Shown here: piece by piece, positions 36,801 through 51,700 of the stretch
Numbering within the stretch: position 1 is the first letter of the stretch
Layout: each line of letters opens with the position of its first letter
Source: Siderastrea siderea
Taxonomy: Eukaryota; Cnidaria; Anthozoa; Scleractinia; Rhizangiidae
Assembly (NCBI GenBank): GCA_964030785.1
Contig: OZ034966.1
Coordinates: 8,361,152 to 8,425,151 of the forward strand
Direction: 5' to 3'
DNA length: 64,000 nucleotides
Position numbers and translations under genes: made by a program
The notes under the pieces: generated by a model
Told to the model about the DNA's origin: nothing
The model's database searches: none
The model's input: the letters and a program-made list of their open reading frames with translations, nothing else

Positions 36801-39800
36801 ATGCGTGTTGGCAATTACTGGTTTACAAGGACAGTGTTTATTTTAGTGCATGTAACATGACTGGGAGGACGTCAAATTCCTTCTACGAAATGCAGCTGCA
36901 GGAGGTCTTGAGAAATTGTAACCAAAACGAAAATTGCATCCGGCCATTTTCTGTCCTCAAGTGTACTTCAAGGTATCTGTGAAGAAAATGTTTTCACGGA
37001 TATGAAATATTTGGTTTGTCACATGCTTGGGACTGATCCTAGCAGTATGCAGGATGTGTGTCACAAGGAACCCAGTTAATATGAACTTAAGCTTGCCACG
37101 AGTTCACCAGTAGCCCAGTGGTTGGCGCATGATTCTGACCGGTGTACAGAAGTATAAACTAGAAAGACAATACAGTCGACGCTCTTCTTGCGACCACTCT
37201 CCTAGCTAAGCGACCAGCTCTAGATACGAGCAGCACTGTGACCCCATTTGAATTGTCACTTAAACTCCCTAATTGAAAGCTCTTGTAAGCGACCCATCCT
37301 GTAAGCGACTGCAACCACTTTTGCGAATTACCGGGTGGTCTTTTCCTTTGTTTTTAAATTCTCGACCACTCAGTCAACACTTTTATAAAAGCATTCACTT
37401 CTTAATCAAATTTGGAGTAATACAAAACATAAGCGCTCTATAATGGTTCATTGACCCTTACATATGCAATCCTCTCCTGTGATAGGCAACAAAAAACTAT
37501 TTAATATTGTTGATACAATACTATTGGCAACCAACACCATATGCAAAGCTTTCTGCTAAAAGTTCTTGTAAGCGACCACCCTCTATTGTTTTAGTAGATG
37601 GTCGTTTACAAGAGCCCATTCTCGTAAGCGACCAACTTTAGTTGCGACCACTTTTCTGAATTCCTGAGGTGGTCGCTTACAAGAGCTTCGACTGTAGTTT
37701 CATTAGAATGGCAATTTGCTTTATCCCCAGACTATGTGCAGTCAATATTCTGTTTTGCTCTGAAGGATCTTTTTATCCAATTTGGTTTTATATTTGGTGG
37801 CTTTTGTAAATATAACATGTTATAAGCAAAATTTCAATACTTTGGCGGGACTCTAATTCCGTTAACTGTAAAAGCTGTAGGAAAACAAAGTCATGGCTTG
37901 GAAAATCGAAAAAAAAGTACTATGTTTTGCATATTGAGACGTGGTAGTAACCTTGTACAGCATATATTGTAATTTTCATTTGACATTTCAGAGACCGACG
38001 TTGGAAACCATTTTGACGTGGGTTGAATGGGAGACTCTTGCCCTTCTGTTTGGAATGGTATGAGCTTCTTACCTGTAATATACAACTGTAGTATACACCT
38101 TGACGTGTAACATACACCTTAAGGCCGCGGGTGAGAAACTAGGTCATCAGTATCTATTCGTTTAAAGCCTTTGCACGAAGTGCGACGAATGGTAGCGACA
38201 TGGTGCGAAATATTCATGAATAGTCTCTTCAGTAAAACTTCCAGTTTCTTAATCAGTAATTGCGCGTGCGTTAAATCGTGTGCCACGGATATGTTGTGAC
38301 TTTTAAGCATTTTTAAATAAAAAATACTCTCGAAGTCCCGCTTTTTTACGTTCAAAAGTTAATAGAAACTTTTTAGAAGTTTTCCAACAGAACAAAACAA
38401 AAACTTAAATAATACTCCTTATAGCTAACATGGAGTTTCGGAAGTGCTCTTAATTCAAATATTTGCGATCTCTAAATTGCAACGTCAGTATTGTTCTTTT
38501 CTGGACAGTGAACAATAGCTGCAAGAGTTTAATTTCCATAATTAGCATAATCTTACCTTAAACATTCGTGTTTATTCGGTAAGCCTTCGGAAGCCCTAAA
38601 AACACCAATTTTGTGTCCAAGAATACAGCACGGATATAGAATTTCCTGACCTGACACAGCAGGCAGATAAACTAGGGGTGGAATCATTTGCAGTATACGC
38701 GTATAGCTGTCGCTTTGGCACGTGCGAATTTTTTATTGTTTTTTGGCTATAAAACAAAGAAAATTCCCACGCGCTAAAGCGACAGCTATACGTGTATGCT
38801 GCAAATGATTCCACCTTAGGTGTATTGTAGATTGTCACAACAGAAGCCATTTTTTTAACAGGCTTTTTAACAAAATATTGAAGGCTTCACATTTAAACAA
38901 GGACAATTTTACTCATTTAAAAGCTCACAACATTCAATGGAACTCGAAATCCTATAATTGGCTTCTGTTGTGACACAATAGAGGTTTTAACTGAACAGTG
39001 AGTGGTAAAATCAAGAAGTGTTGTCTTCTCCACGAGGAGAAAACTTGGAAACGGAGTCGCGTTTTACGAAAACTTAACTTTGGGAGCTCACAGTATCGCA
39101 AAAAAGCGAAATCTATCAAACCAAAAACAACCTTTTGCACTTCCACCATTCCCCAAGCTCTCTGTTAAGTTTCAACGGAAACGGCTCCCAAACGTTCAAG
39201 ATATAAAGTTTTTTAACGTAAGACCTCCACCAAAATTTTGCCTTATAAATTTATTCATGAGCAGCTTGTCACCCGCGGCCTTAATTTAAAAAAAAAAAAA
39301 AACTTGGTAGAAGAGCATAAATCATTAAAGGCCACAATGAAATTCTTAAAAACAACGCTAGAAAACCTGTTGTATTCCTTAAGTTATTAATATTCAATTT
39401 TTTTTATCCAACAAGGGCCTCTCAGTATGTATGACTTAGGCATGCTGTAAAGACGTGGTTACCTTGGTTCCAAGAGAATTATAGTGCATGTCCTTTGTGG
39501 CCTTTGTGTCCAAGAGTGTCTTTTCAATTTTGAAATTTTTTTGCAACGTTTTGAAAACATTACAAAACAACTGCACAGTAAAAATCTTTGACCTCTCTGG
39601 CTTTGGAGACCTGCAGAAATTATTTTCCTGAGCTTTGACAGGTGCAAATGTTAAAGATGAAAAGAAGTGAAGCAATACATGTACATAGTTGGTGCAAAAT
39701 TCACAAATTTGAAAAAAATTGTGTTTAAATGTTGATATTCATGAATAATGAAACAATCTTGCTGTTCTTTCCCATTCGTGTTTTTTATTCTTATTTATTT

Positions 39801-42800
39801 TTTTCTGTGGCAGATGATCCTGGTTGCTGTGTTTGCTAAAACTGGATTCTTCGACTACGTAGCTTTGAAGGTTTGAAAAATTATTTTAATCTATTACGTA
39901 AGATCGGTAAAATATTGTTTAATGGAACGTGACACTCGTTCTTAGTGAGCCCTTCATAGCGCGTTTGTTTTCAATAGAGTTACCATGAAGTCAAGATCCC
40001 AAGGTCACTAAAATCAGCTGTTTAGCTTTGAGCTCGTAGTGCTGGGGAGATAAGTAGGGTTGTTTTTGTCACGCAAATTGGAAGCCGCACAGGCTCACCA
40101 ACTTCAAGGTAAAAATGGGCAAAAATCAATCATCAGCAAAATCAGCTTTTATGGTAGCCTGCGTGCCGACGTCTGTTGCGGCCTTTTCCCATCAATTTCT
40201 TAGCATGTGCAGCAAGCGTTTCCGTAGGTTTTTCCCCACTTTCGAGGCTTCTCTTCCTCCCCTCCCCCCCCCTCCTTCCCCCCCTTTGCGCCCTCGCCCC
40301 AGTTTAAGTGCGGCCAAAAAGCGAAAAATGCTTCAAACGTGCGAAAAAGCCTACGGAAACGTAGTATTATACATAACCTGTCTATCTTAAGGTGTGAATA
40401 CACTGTCATATCCAGATGATTTTCTTGTGTTTCAGGCATACAAGCTGTCCAGGGGTCACGTGTGGTGGCTCATTACTCTTCTCTGCGCATGCACGGCTGT
40501 TATCTCCGCTGTCCTGGTAAAGAAACTTAATTTATTGAGCCTTAAATCCTAAACCAATTAGATAGTCGAGCAAAAAGAACGTTCAAGCGGGCGCGAAAAT
40601 TGCCTGCCGCGTGTAGTATCCGACTCACCACACTAGCAGCTCATCAGGCGCGCGTCACCTTCCACACGGCAAGCCATCTTCGTGGTCGCTTGCGTGTTCT
40701 TTTGAAATAGTGAAAGAAAAGCATACTGAACGCTTTTCTTTGGGAGATCGCTTATCTCAGTTAGTTTTTAAAATACATTTGCTGTATGTATTTATTTTCC
40801 AAGAAATAATTATGAGACAAATGTGATAACACCCGTGTACCTTAAAAAAAAGAAAAAAAACAGCATTCCAATACATATTGGTTCATTCGTTTAGTTTACC
40901 CATGCATGATATTAAAAAAAAAGACATTTGTTATAGGTAATTTAGAGTTAGTTATAGTTAAGGACATCCTGTTTAGGAGTTGCTCTTTCGAGGGCTTGTT
41001 ACTTTCAAAACTTGAAGGTTTTCTTTTCTTTTCTTTTCTTCTTTTTTTCAAACAGGATAACGTGACCGTCATTTTGCTTCTCACTCCTGTAACTGTTACG
41101 TAAGTTCATCAGTAATTATCCCATCCTCTTGTTTAGGACTTTATATTATACCAGTATACTGCTTGTAAAGATCAACGCAGGAGAGCACATTGACCTGTTT
41201 AATATCTCGTTAAGGTTTTCTAATGTATTCCATGTCCTATATTCTGACTACAGTACCACAAGCCATTTACATGTAACTAATTAACAATCCACCGTACCGA
41301 AAAATATGGCGACTGGTACATTTACCCATAGTTCTTAGCAAACAAGAAACCTAAAAACGCTCATAAAAACGCAAAGAAAAGTTCTAAAAACTTCAAACTT
41401 AGCATACGGGATGTTTCTAGCACAGGGACAAATTTCTGCAAAAATATGGCTTTTTATGTGCTTATTGGCTGTGTTAGGTTCGCAAAGTATTGTGGTAAAA
41501 TGTACAGCCGCCATCTTTTTCCGTACGGTGTATTATTCACTGAAGTGGAGGTGAATAGCAGATGCTATCCCAAGTTTGAGAAGCCAATCAGAGCGCGCGA
41601 AAAACACTATCCACTGGTTGTCATATGCTAACTATAAATCATTCCACGAGCGTGTGTTAGATATGAGGTGATAGCGCACCGAGTTGGTTCTAATCGATTC
41701 ATATCTTATAAGTGCAAGTGGAATATTAACAAATATCGTTGTACATATTAAATTGCCAGCTTCGGTAATCGTTGCGGAATTTCTTTTGTTTTGCTGTGGT
41801 TTTGGAGACAACATGCGCTTCGCCCCAGAGACTTTTGAACGCCTTTATTCAACCTTTTTCAAAAATTTTATTGTCCTGCAAAAGGGATACCATCGCGCAA
41901 GACATTAACTTAGACAAAAAAAATTAATACAATAAATCCAATAAAAATATAACACCACATAATAATAGTGATAATGATGATGATGATGATGATGATAATA
42001 TATCCCAGCAGTCAAGACCACAATCGAACCCTGCTTTATTTACACCCGCTAATAAGGACGCCTTAAGCCTGTTATTGTGGATAGTTTTCTTGGCTTCGTT
42101 CTACGCATGTACACCCCGTTTCGAAAGACACTTTAAACTAACCTAAGCATAAAAAATGTAAGAAAACGCGGAACTTTCAAAAGTCACAAGAAGTTTAACC
42201 TGGTTAGCTGACGGATTTGGAGGAGGAGGGGGGACAAGGGAGAGGAGGGCAGGAAACCCCCCATCCTCTCCCTTTTGCCCCGCCGTTTGTCTCCCCCCCC
42301 CCTCCCCAGACTATGCCTGCTACTACGAGAAGTTTGGTTTTCTTTTATGATAATTTTAGAGTTACTGGGATATATTACATGCAGTTGTTGGAATGTTCCT
42401 GAGCAAATGATTTTCAGACTGTTTCGTTTAAGTATATGTTTTGGAAAACAGGACATGTTTAAATCTTGCAATACCAGATGCATTAAAAAGATAGAAAAAG
42501 TATAAATAAGGAGCACGATTTAAATTTTGTCAAAAAATTTATTCATTAAAACGTAGTCTTCATCACTGAACATTTGCAAATTGTTTGACACTAAAACCCA
42601 TATAAGGGTTTTAAATACAGAAATCAGCTCTTGCACAATCCTACACAATGTTGTATTTAACAAATGAAAAAACCAAAACCGTGCTTTGTTCTGTGATAAA
42701 GCACGCAAGGAAGTGACGAGAGCACGAAAGAAGTGTACGGTGAACACGAGCCGCAGGCGAGTGCTTCTCCCTACTTCTTGAGTGCTCTCGTCACTTCCTT

Positions 42801-45723
42801 GAGTGCTTTATCACAGAACAAAGCACGGTTTTGGCTCTTTTATTTGTTTGATAATATAGCTTTGCTCACATTTGTAAAGAAACTGGCTTTTAATTGCAAG
42901 AAATCAAGTTTTTTTCATGGCTTGCAAGCGCGCGCAAGAAAGGTTTTCAGCTTGCCAGCGCGCGCAGAATGGCGTCACGGGCCGACTCCGTGCATCTGTA
43001 CTCTGATAAAGCACGCTGTTTCAACCAATCAGAGCGTGCGTTATATCGAAACTTTATTATAAAGTACAAACGTTAGCCTGCGTAGCAGTCGTTTCCGTTT
43101 CCTTTTAGCCACGCGGGATACGCGCGAGGGCAAGGAGTGAAGAGGAGCCCCATGCCCTCGCACGTATCCCGTTTGGCTAAAAGGAAATGGAAACGACTGC
43201 TACGGAGGCTATACAAACGTTTCTGTCTGTAGTTGAGCAGTGCTTTCACTTTCTGCTGTTTGTTTTTCAGTGTTTTGTGAAACAAATTTTCCCGTTTTAT
43301 TTGCAAGGTTGTGTCAAGTGCTGAATCTGAATCCCACTCATATCCTGATAGCTGAAGTGATATTTTCTAACATTGGTGGAACAGCAACAGGTATCAGAAA
43401 TTGCTGGGTATAGCATCCTTAGTTCCCACCTAACAGTGACCGTCTGCGGATTTACCGCCGTTTTGTTTGCGGCAAAAGTGGCTTGAAAAATTGTGATTTT
43501 TGTTTGGGACTCAGTTTTTTTGGCGTGAAATTGATTTCTGTGGTGTTATAGTATACAAAGTTTTAAGCTAGTTTTGAACAACTTTTTGATAACTTTTCCG
43601 TCCACGGCTTTCGTGTCAACTGACCAGTTAAAATGAAAGAACTGTGAGAATTGGAGTTGTAAAGTTTTGCGTTCGCACTTGCGATTCCTCCTGTCATAGT
43701 TCTCTGTCAGTTGTCAAAAACTAATGGAACACTTTGCACAAGAGGCAAAGGTGCAGCGTGTTGCACTGTAAGAACTGATTTGCAAACTTAAAGATTCTAG
43801 ACAAAAAAAAAAGTAGCAGCTTTGCCGAAAGATGGTCAACTGTGCTAACAAGCTGGAAATCTTGTTTTTCTCTCCATTTGGTTCTGTACCGCATTTATTT
43901 CGGTTAGTGTCTCTGGTTAGCATAAACCAAAAAATAAAAATAAAAGAAAATAAAAATAAATAATTAAATCACTAAATGTAAGTGTTAGAATATATTGTGG
44001 TGCGTGGGCTATTGTAAAGCTTTGAACAAGCTGGCTCCCCGCGGAAAGAACATCTTGCACGACTGTTGTCGGGTAGTCAAACTTTCTTCACTGTAGTTGC
44101 CGGCGATAAAAGCTTGTTTTCATGTTTTAATGACAGCTCTGCGGTACTAGTTGGTAACACCAAACGACTGAAAATATCTGGAACTGAAACATAAGCATTG
44201 TTAAAATCTCAGTTTTTGGAAGATTAACCAGTTTGCTATTTATGTGTGACCTGGGGTTTAAACTCGGGACTATGCTGTTAAAAATCCCTCTGGTGATAAG
44301 AGAGGATGACTTCAATCGAGGACCTCTGGATTGGTGCTCTAACTCTCATGTCAAACCATTTCACTGTGTGATAATTTTTGCAATGCAAAATAATCTGCGT
44401 TTGCCGCAGCTGTGTTGTGTTGCTTTGTGGGTTTCTTAAAAACATCCAAACAGCCCTTACACACGTGCTGAACTGTTTTTGTTTTTGTTCTACAGGAATT
44501 GGGGATCCACCGAATATAATTTTGGTTTCTGACAAGGAGCTCAAAAAAGTTAGTGGGTTCAGTAAATTCCTCACAATTACCTAGTTTTTTGTTTGTTTGT
44601 TTGTTTTTTTTTTGCAGTAAATTCGAGTTGAGGCGGATGTGTAAAACGTGTCAAAAAATCCCATCTTGAACGATCAAGCAAACATTTCCAGTAGCTTAGT
44701 AACTGAAAGCTAATCACTGAAGTAGTGCCCACTAAATGAGCATTAAGTTCTTCTTTTCCATTCCTCTTCGATCATGTTGGCTCTGTTCAACACCCCGTGC
44801 CGGTTCGGATTTATCTCCTTAATCTCTTCATACTATGAAGTTAGGGAGGCGACCGAAATCTTTCCTGCAAACCGAGTCTACTTCTGCCGTAAAGTTTCGT
44901 CCTTCGGGAAATAATGTGTACTTATTCCCGGCATGCCTTCAATGTTCGCACAATTTACTTCAGTTATTGGTGCTGCCAGCAGCACAGCAAGTTACCCCTA
45001 ATCTTGATGCTTTCTTCTCTGCCATGTCACTCTTGTCTTCTACGCGATTTGTGACGTCACAGGTTTTTGATGCCGTCGGTTTGGCCGAGATCAAAATGGA
45101 GGCACTTTTCGGGCGCGAAACTCAAACTTTGCGGCTCAAAAAAAGTTTCCATGAAAGGTTCCTATACTCATTAAAACTTACGTATTTGACTGAGGGAGTC
45201 ACTAACTATTTTATTTAGAGCGAAAATGTTTTAGCGCAAACGCATCGTTGTTAGAAACATTGGGGGATGTAATTCGCGGTGTGGTGAATATTTTCTGATG
45301 AAAATAGCGCATTTGTTAGGGGTTTGTTGTTCAATACAATTATCTGAGATAACACGCGACAGTGAAAGACAAAGGAAATTTAGGATGGAATAATTTGACA
45401 AAATCTATCCAAGAAATTCGAACATTTAGCTTATTCAGGAAAAAAAAAACTCATTTTCTCCTCAAATAGAAATATCTAGATTTCAATCAATATCACTAAA
45501 TAAACGTAGCAAAAAGAGAACAGTAATCTATATACTAAACCGACATACAACAGACATGTGTATTGAAATTTCATTATTGTAAACTTGTCCAGGGGCTCTC
45601 CTCGTAAAGACCTGGAGGGTTTGATGAGAGCTCCTGCCCAAGTATAATTTTAAAATCTATGATACTTCTTTTGTAATCAATTTGAAAAAAAGGGAAATAA
45701 ATGATTAATTGATTGATTGATGG

Positions 45724-45764
<41 letters not shown>

Positions 45765-48700
45765 AAGATTAAATACTGTTGTGTTTTTTTCCTGCTTTCA
45801 AGACCTTTTGGGAAATGTAACTTAAAAAGAAAGTCATGTGACAATGTTATTTGTCCTTTCAGCATGTCCACTTTGCAGATTTTACAAAACACCTCATCGG
45901 TGGAATAATTTTTTGCCTTTTGGTAGCGTACGCTGTGTTGAGGTAAAGTATCGATGGTTTTTCTGTTGAAAAAGCAAGCTATAAAAAATGCAATGTGGTC
46001 TATTGAAAGTTGTTTCACTACACCAAACGTTTACGGGCGTGAAGTGCACTGTGGCACTGAACTCAGTTCCTCACCGGTAAACGTGTGGCCGACAGTTATA
46101 CCTTCAGTTTGTACGAAGACTTACCTTGAAAACAAAAATGACCTTAGAGGGACAGTGTGTTGCCAAAATATCGAAATTTAAGTTACCTTATTTTCATGTT
46201 ACATTTCTTTAAAATGCCACCAAATAAACAGCTAACTTGGATAGAAATTTTCTACAGAGTAAAGCGGAACAAGTAATATAGGGGTTTAAGTAGAAGACTG
46301 CGATGATGTTGGTGGATTACCGCTCTTGAAGTTTGATCCCATAACGGGTCCAGAAATCAAAATTTGCAGTTTAGCCTTTATTCTGCCTATCTCTCTAGTT
46401 TATATTTCATTCCTTTCTTGACTTTTGGCGATTTTTTCCCTTTTTCAAGATAGTAAAGCAAACGTAAGGGTTAGCCTGCGTAGGAAGCGTTTCAGTAGGG
46501 TTTTCCGCCCATCGGCGCAAAAGTTGGGGCGAGCACAACACTGATGGAAGCAGCGGGGAAGGGGAGGGGAGGAGAGGGGAGGCGTTTGCCCCAATTTTCG
46601 CGCGTTCAAGAAGCGAAAAATGCTTGAAACCTGCGGAAGGCCCTACGGAAACGCTTGCTACGCAGGCTACTTAAAGGTCGGCATACTTAAGAAAACACGA
46701 TATGGACGCGCCTGGGGACTATCTCTTTAAGTGTTGGCTTTAAAATGGAGGATCCTACATTAATCTTTATGTTGTGTTCATATGTGTGGCGGCAACTATG
46801 CATGCATCGCATATTTGACCACTGTACGCCGTGAAGCCTCTTCCAAGGACTCAGATCTGATGGGAAAGGTGTACCACTGTTTTCAGTCTTTTTTTTGTTG
46901 TTGTTGTTCTTAGGCTTCTATATCGGAATGTCAAAATCGTCAATGATGACCCACCGGTTATTGAAGGTACGATTATATACATAAAAAAACGTATTGTATT
47001 GTAGTTGTTGTCATAAATCATGATGGGAATTTGAGACCGAAAAACGTAGAGCGAATTCTTCATTTCTCAAGTGCTTTCAATACGTGGTTTTGCCTTAGTT
47101 ACGAATTATGCTTTATGACAAAGAATAAACTAAAGCGAAACCTCAACTAAATCGAGTTCTGAAGCTTCATCTCTTCCCTTAGTGTTCGCTTATAGAAATC
47201 TACGCTCTGTTAGCTTTCAAATGGCGTATTAGTCTAATTTAATTTACATCGTTGTTTTTCATTTATTCTGATACCATGTAATTGAGCGACCGCTGGCCGC
47301 TCCAGTGCCGGATTAGCATTATTTGTAACGCTAGTGGCAATTACCATGATTAGATTAAATATAAAGCAAGAAATTGGCTGATGTAAACGGGAGAAAAAAT
47401 TATATACTATATTATACGCCAATGTTGACTTGCAAAATTAAATTTTTTTCAGTGATCTCGTTGTGACCTCAAATTCGTTTCGCTTTAGCTTTTAAATGGC
47501 GTATTTAGCTAAGAAATTGGTTGACATAAACGGGAGAAAACAATTCTTTGTATGCGAGCGTTGAGCCAATGAAGAGCACTCTCCGTCTCGTGATCTGAGA
47601 AACGTTACCTCATCAGTACGGGAAATTTGCGTTGATTGTTCAGACGTCGTAGTGGCCAGTTTTCCCTGTTTTCCCAGGCGCAGTAGAATCGTAATATTAC
47701 ACAAACAACTCCTGGACCTTTAGAAAGCTTGTTAGCTAACCGAGAAAAACAGTTATGGGCGCACTCATTGGTAGAAGCACGCACTAGCAGAAGCCAATGA
47801 CAGCGAAATTAATTACGTCACGTGGCGATCACGCCGTGATCATCAATGGCTTTTTGCGTCTTTAGCACGACAAAAGGGCATTATGAAAGTTAATCGGAGG
47901 GTTATAAAGAAAACTAACCCGTTCATGGCTTGCTGGTTTATCGGAGGATAATGCCCTTGGCTTTAAAGATTGTCCTCAATATTTCGCAAGTTCTCTTCTC
48001 AGCCAACTGTTCATTTTTCGGACAATCTTTCAGCCTCGGACATTATCCTCCGGTATACAAGCCGACGGAGGGGGTTTAGTCAATAAATAACCAAGTTGTA
48101 GGTATCCAAGCAGAACCCATCCATGTTACCTTCTGAGAATAGCTCAGGGTACGTTTTCTTTCTTTTCCGCAGAGATGAAGAGAGAAGCGGAGATCTGGAA
48201 GAGATCAGCTGATCGGTTGCTAGTTGTCTCCGCTGAAGAGAAAACTGTCAAACTGCTGCTGATGCAGAAGGCCATGGCGCTGGAAAACACGATCAGAAAC
48301 ATGAAGAGAAGGACGTAAGAACCCGTAATGTCGATAACAGGATGTTAACCTTTTGACTCCCAGATGTGCCGTATAATAAAATATTTGAACATGAGAAAGA
48401 TGGAATATTCAGTTTGTCACGAGCTTGGGAAAAAGAAAAAATCTGAGTCCCCGACGGGAATCGAACCCAGGACCTCCCGTACACCGGTCGGGCGCTCCAA
48501 CCACTGAGCTACTGGAAGCCGACTCGTGGCGAGCAAGGTCATATTTACTGAATTCGTTGTGACACGCGTCCTGCATACTGCTAGGATCAGCAATGTCAAA
48601 AGCACCGTTTGTGATAATAAAAAAAGAGAGAAGGTAAATTTTAAGCTCGGAAAGAACTGACAAAGATGGAATAGTCAGTTTGTCACGAGCGTGGGACAAA

Positions 48701-51700
48701 AAAATCGGGGACTCGGGTTTTTTCTTTGTCCCACGCTCGTGAGAAACTGAATATTCCATCTTTCTCATTTCTTTCTGAGCTTAAAATTTACCATCTTTCT
48801 TTCTTTATTTGAACATATTCCCAAATTTTGTTGAGCGAAGTGCTAAAAAAGCGCCAAAGGAAGGTACTTCTGGATAGCTTTCATTGGAATGGTCACACAT
48901 TGGATCTCATCCACAGACTCTCTAAAGTGAGAAGCGCCTTTTATCCCAGCATGATAAACAGCATCACAAGAAAGTACTGCTTAAATTTCTGTCGTTTGAA
49001 TGATCACACTTAGGGATTTTGGTTTAGGAATTGCCTTTGTTGAGCATACTTGTCTCGTGTGTTAAAAGCGAGCAGTTTGTGAGGCTATACAGTTTTCTTG
49101 CCAGGTCAAGACAAGAGGCTTTCCAGAACAGTCTACAACAACTGGAGAGAAAGGTGAATCGTTTCCTGTGTATTTTCCTTCTGTTAAACTTCGAGTTCTC
49201 CAAGGGGAAGTTAAACGTAAAAAAGAGTACGATATTTATGAACTGAGTAATGGCGTGTAACCCGTAAGTACATGACGTCGCCTCGGTTTACTTACTTCCT
49301 TGACTTAATAAATCCTCCTAATAGGACCGCCACCAAAGCCTTCCATCGGACCCAATTTCCTGCCGGCTATCTTTGAGGCATTGTTCCATGTCCATCCAAT
49401 GCTTTTTAGATTTTTGAGAATGGTACGCACCCATAACTGCTTGTGTCTACCCTCCCTCCCCCCTTTCCCTTCCCCTGAGGGTTCCATTCCCCGGTTAGTC
49501 TACCTCAAAACATGCATAAGGAAGAGCGTTGCATGCTTGGTGCATTGGGGTAGTACAGGTTAAAATAGCCTGCCAGAGGTTTTAAGTTTTGCTTTTTTCT
49601 CCTTTGCGGAGCACTGCAATTATCTTTGGGTGTGCACGAATGGATTTGAATCTTCGTGATTTTTGTTGTAGCCTACAACCTTCAACAAAAATTTTTGGGA
49701 CACTTGAAGAAGAAATTTTGCCTATTTTACATGACTTTCAAATTTTTAGCCCAATCACGCTGTAACCGGACTTTAAAAGCCCCCCGCCCCCCCCCCCTCT
49801 TAAACAATGTTGTGTTACAGGTAAATTGATTGTGGATGGGAAAATCAACATTGTACAAGGGGGCGGGGGTTTTTCTATAGAATTTTTCCTTGGCAATTAC
49901 TGAGATGTGAGGGTGTTCCAATATTAATGACGAAGGTTGTAGCTATATACATTTGTTCATGTTATCATCTGTTTTTGCTTTCAGTACGTCATCAGAGACA
50001 AGGGACTTTTAATAAAGAGCTCGCTTGTCATAACTGTGGTGATTGTCTTGTTTTTCATTCACTCATTTGTAACTGGACTATATCTTGGTATAGGTACGTT
50101 TTCTGCAATCTTTCTTTTCACTTAAGCCTTTAAAGTCGGTATTTGCCTTCAGACATTGGAGGGTACGGTACGAAAACCGATTATAGGGACCTTAAGCAAG
50201 CCGTGATAGAAGACTAACAAAATATTGAGTATTTCATAGCCTTATGTGTCAACGGGTACTATTTTAGACTGAGTCGCCGCTCGCGTATCGCACCATTAGG
50301 GACTAGAATTTTCTGGAATTTCTCACATTTGGCGCTCTATAAGTTGAAATTTTTAGCTTCTGGATAGGTCGGTCACATTGAGCAAATTGCAATTGGGAAG
50401 AATCGCGAAGCAGTGACATGGATTTGTTTTTATAGAATACGTTTTCTTTGGTGTTTCCGTCCCGGTTGCGTATCTATTGGCGGAGGAAGCGAGCGGCGAC
50501 CCAGTCTGTAAGAGTGCGCGATGGTAACATGGTGACACATAGCGCCATAACATACACAATATTTTGTTAGCTTTTCGTCACAATTTGCCACCAAAATTGT
50601 CCTGTAACGAACTGCCGAATGAAATTATAAAATTGTGATGCTCTCATATCTTTACTGACACCCGTTCATTTTTTTAAACTTTTACCGGAATGGAAATGTG
50701 CCCTGGTATATCGTATTTTTAACTGGCTAATCTATGCACATAAGGCAAAGTTATAGTTTACGGGTATGCTTAATATTTAAGAAGTGCATGACGTTGTAAA
50801 GCTTTTTATGTTCAGTTTTTTTGTGTATTATCAAAGCCGTGGTTTCCGTCATAATCGCATAGATGATTACTGAAGTCAGTAACATGGTATCTTGTTAATG
50901 CACTAAAAGAAAAGGCGTTCAGGCCTGGTTAAAGTAGGAAACGTTGTTGCGGACACGATCCCTATCAGGTTAGCCTCGCGAGAAACTAATGTTGCAGGGA
51001 AAAATCTTGCTTCCTGGACGCAAGAAAATGTTATATAATAATTAAATCGATTGAATAACATTCTTGCTTCCCGGGCCGCTTCCGAAACAAATGTTTCCCA
51101 GTTTAGCCACATCTAAACTACGAGTACGAGCAGTCTCTCTTCCCGCGCTGGGATAATCGAGCAAGAAGAAGACGCGAGCAAGTAGCGCGAAAATTGCATG
51201 CAGCGTGGAAACGTGACACGCGTTTGAAATGAGTCGGCTCACTACACTAGCGGCTCATCTCGCGCGAGTTCTCGTTTCTATGTTCGCCCTCGCTCGCGGG
51301 TTCTTTTCGCTCGACCAACCCTGAGCCACATCAGAAGTAACAACGTTTCCTCAACAATATTGTCTCGTTTAGTAGGAGCAAGGGTCAACGGCTTAACAAT
51401 GAATTGTATTTTCCTACACAACAGAACACCAAATTGCCATCGAATTCAATTTTAGGCGTCAGTTTTTAAAGAACTTTACGTTATACTGTGTCTATCCTAT
51501 GCAGTGTGTTTAAATGTCTTTTTCGGTGTCTGTTTTTGTCGGTCAGGATGGATAGCTATTCTTGGTGCTATACTTCTCATTTTGTTGGCCGACGTAACAC
51601 ACTTTGAAGATCTCATGGAACAAGTAGAATGGACAACCCTCGTGTTCTTCAGCGGCTTGTTCATCTTAATGAAGGTCAGCCTTAACAGTTACTGGGTTGA

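Noticed and set aside
44835..45218. 127-codon intronic frame as a nested gene
   Set aside because: No start context, domain, spl​icing or promoter support; it stays listed only as an unassigned frame.
48447..48524. tRNA gene
   Set aside because: A and B boxes are present, but acceptor-stem pairing and a 3' terminator are not, and a related fragment exists at 36990: a SINE.
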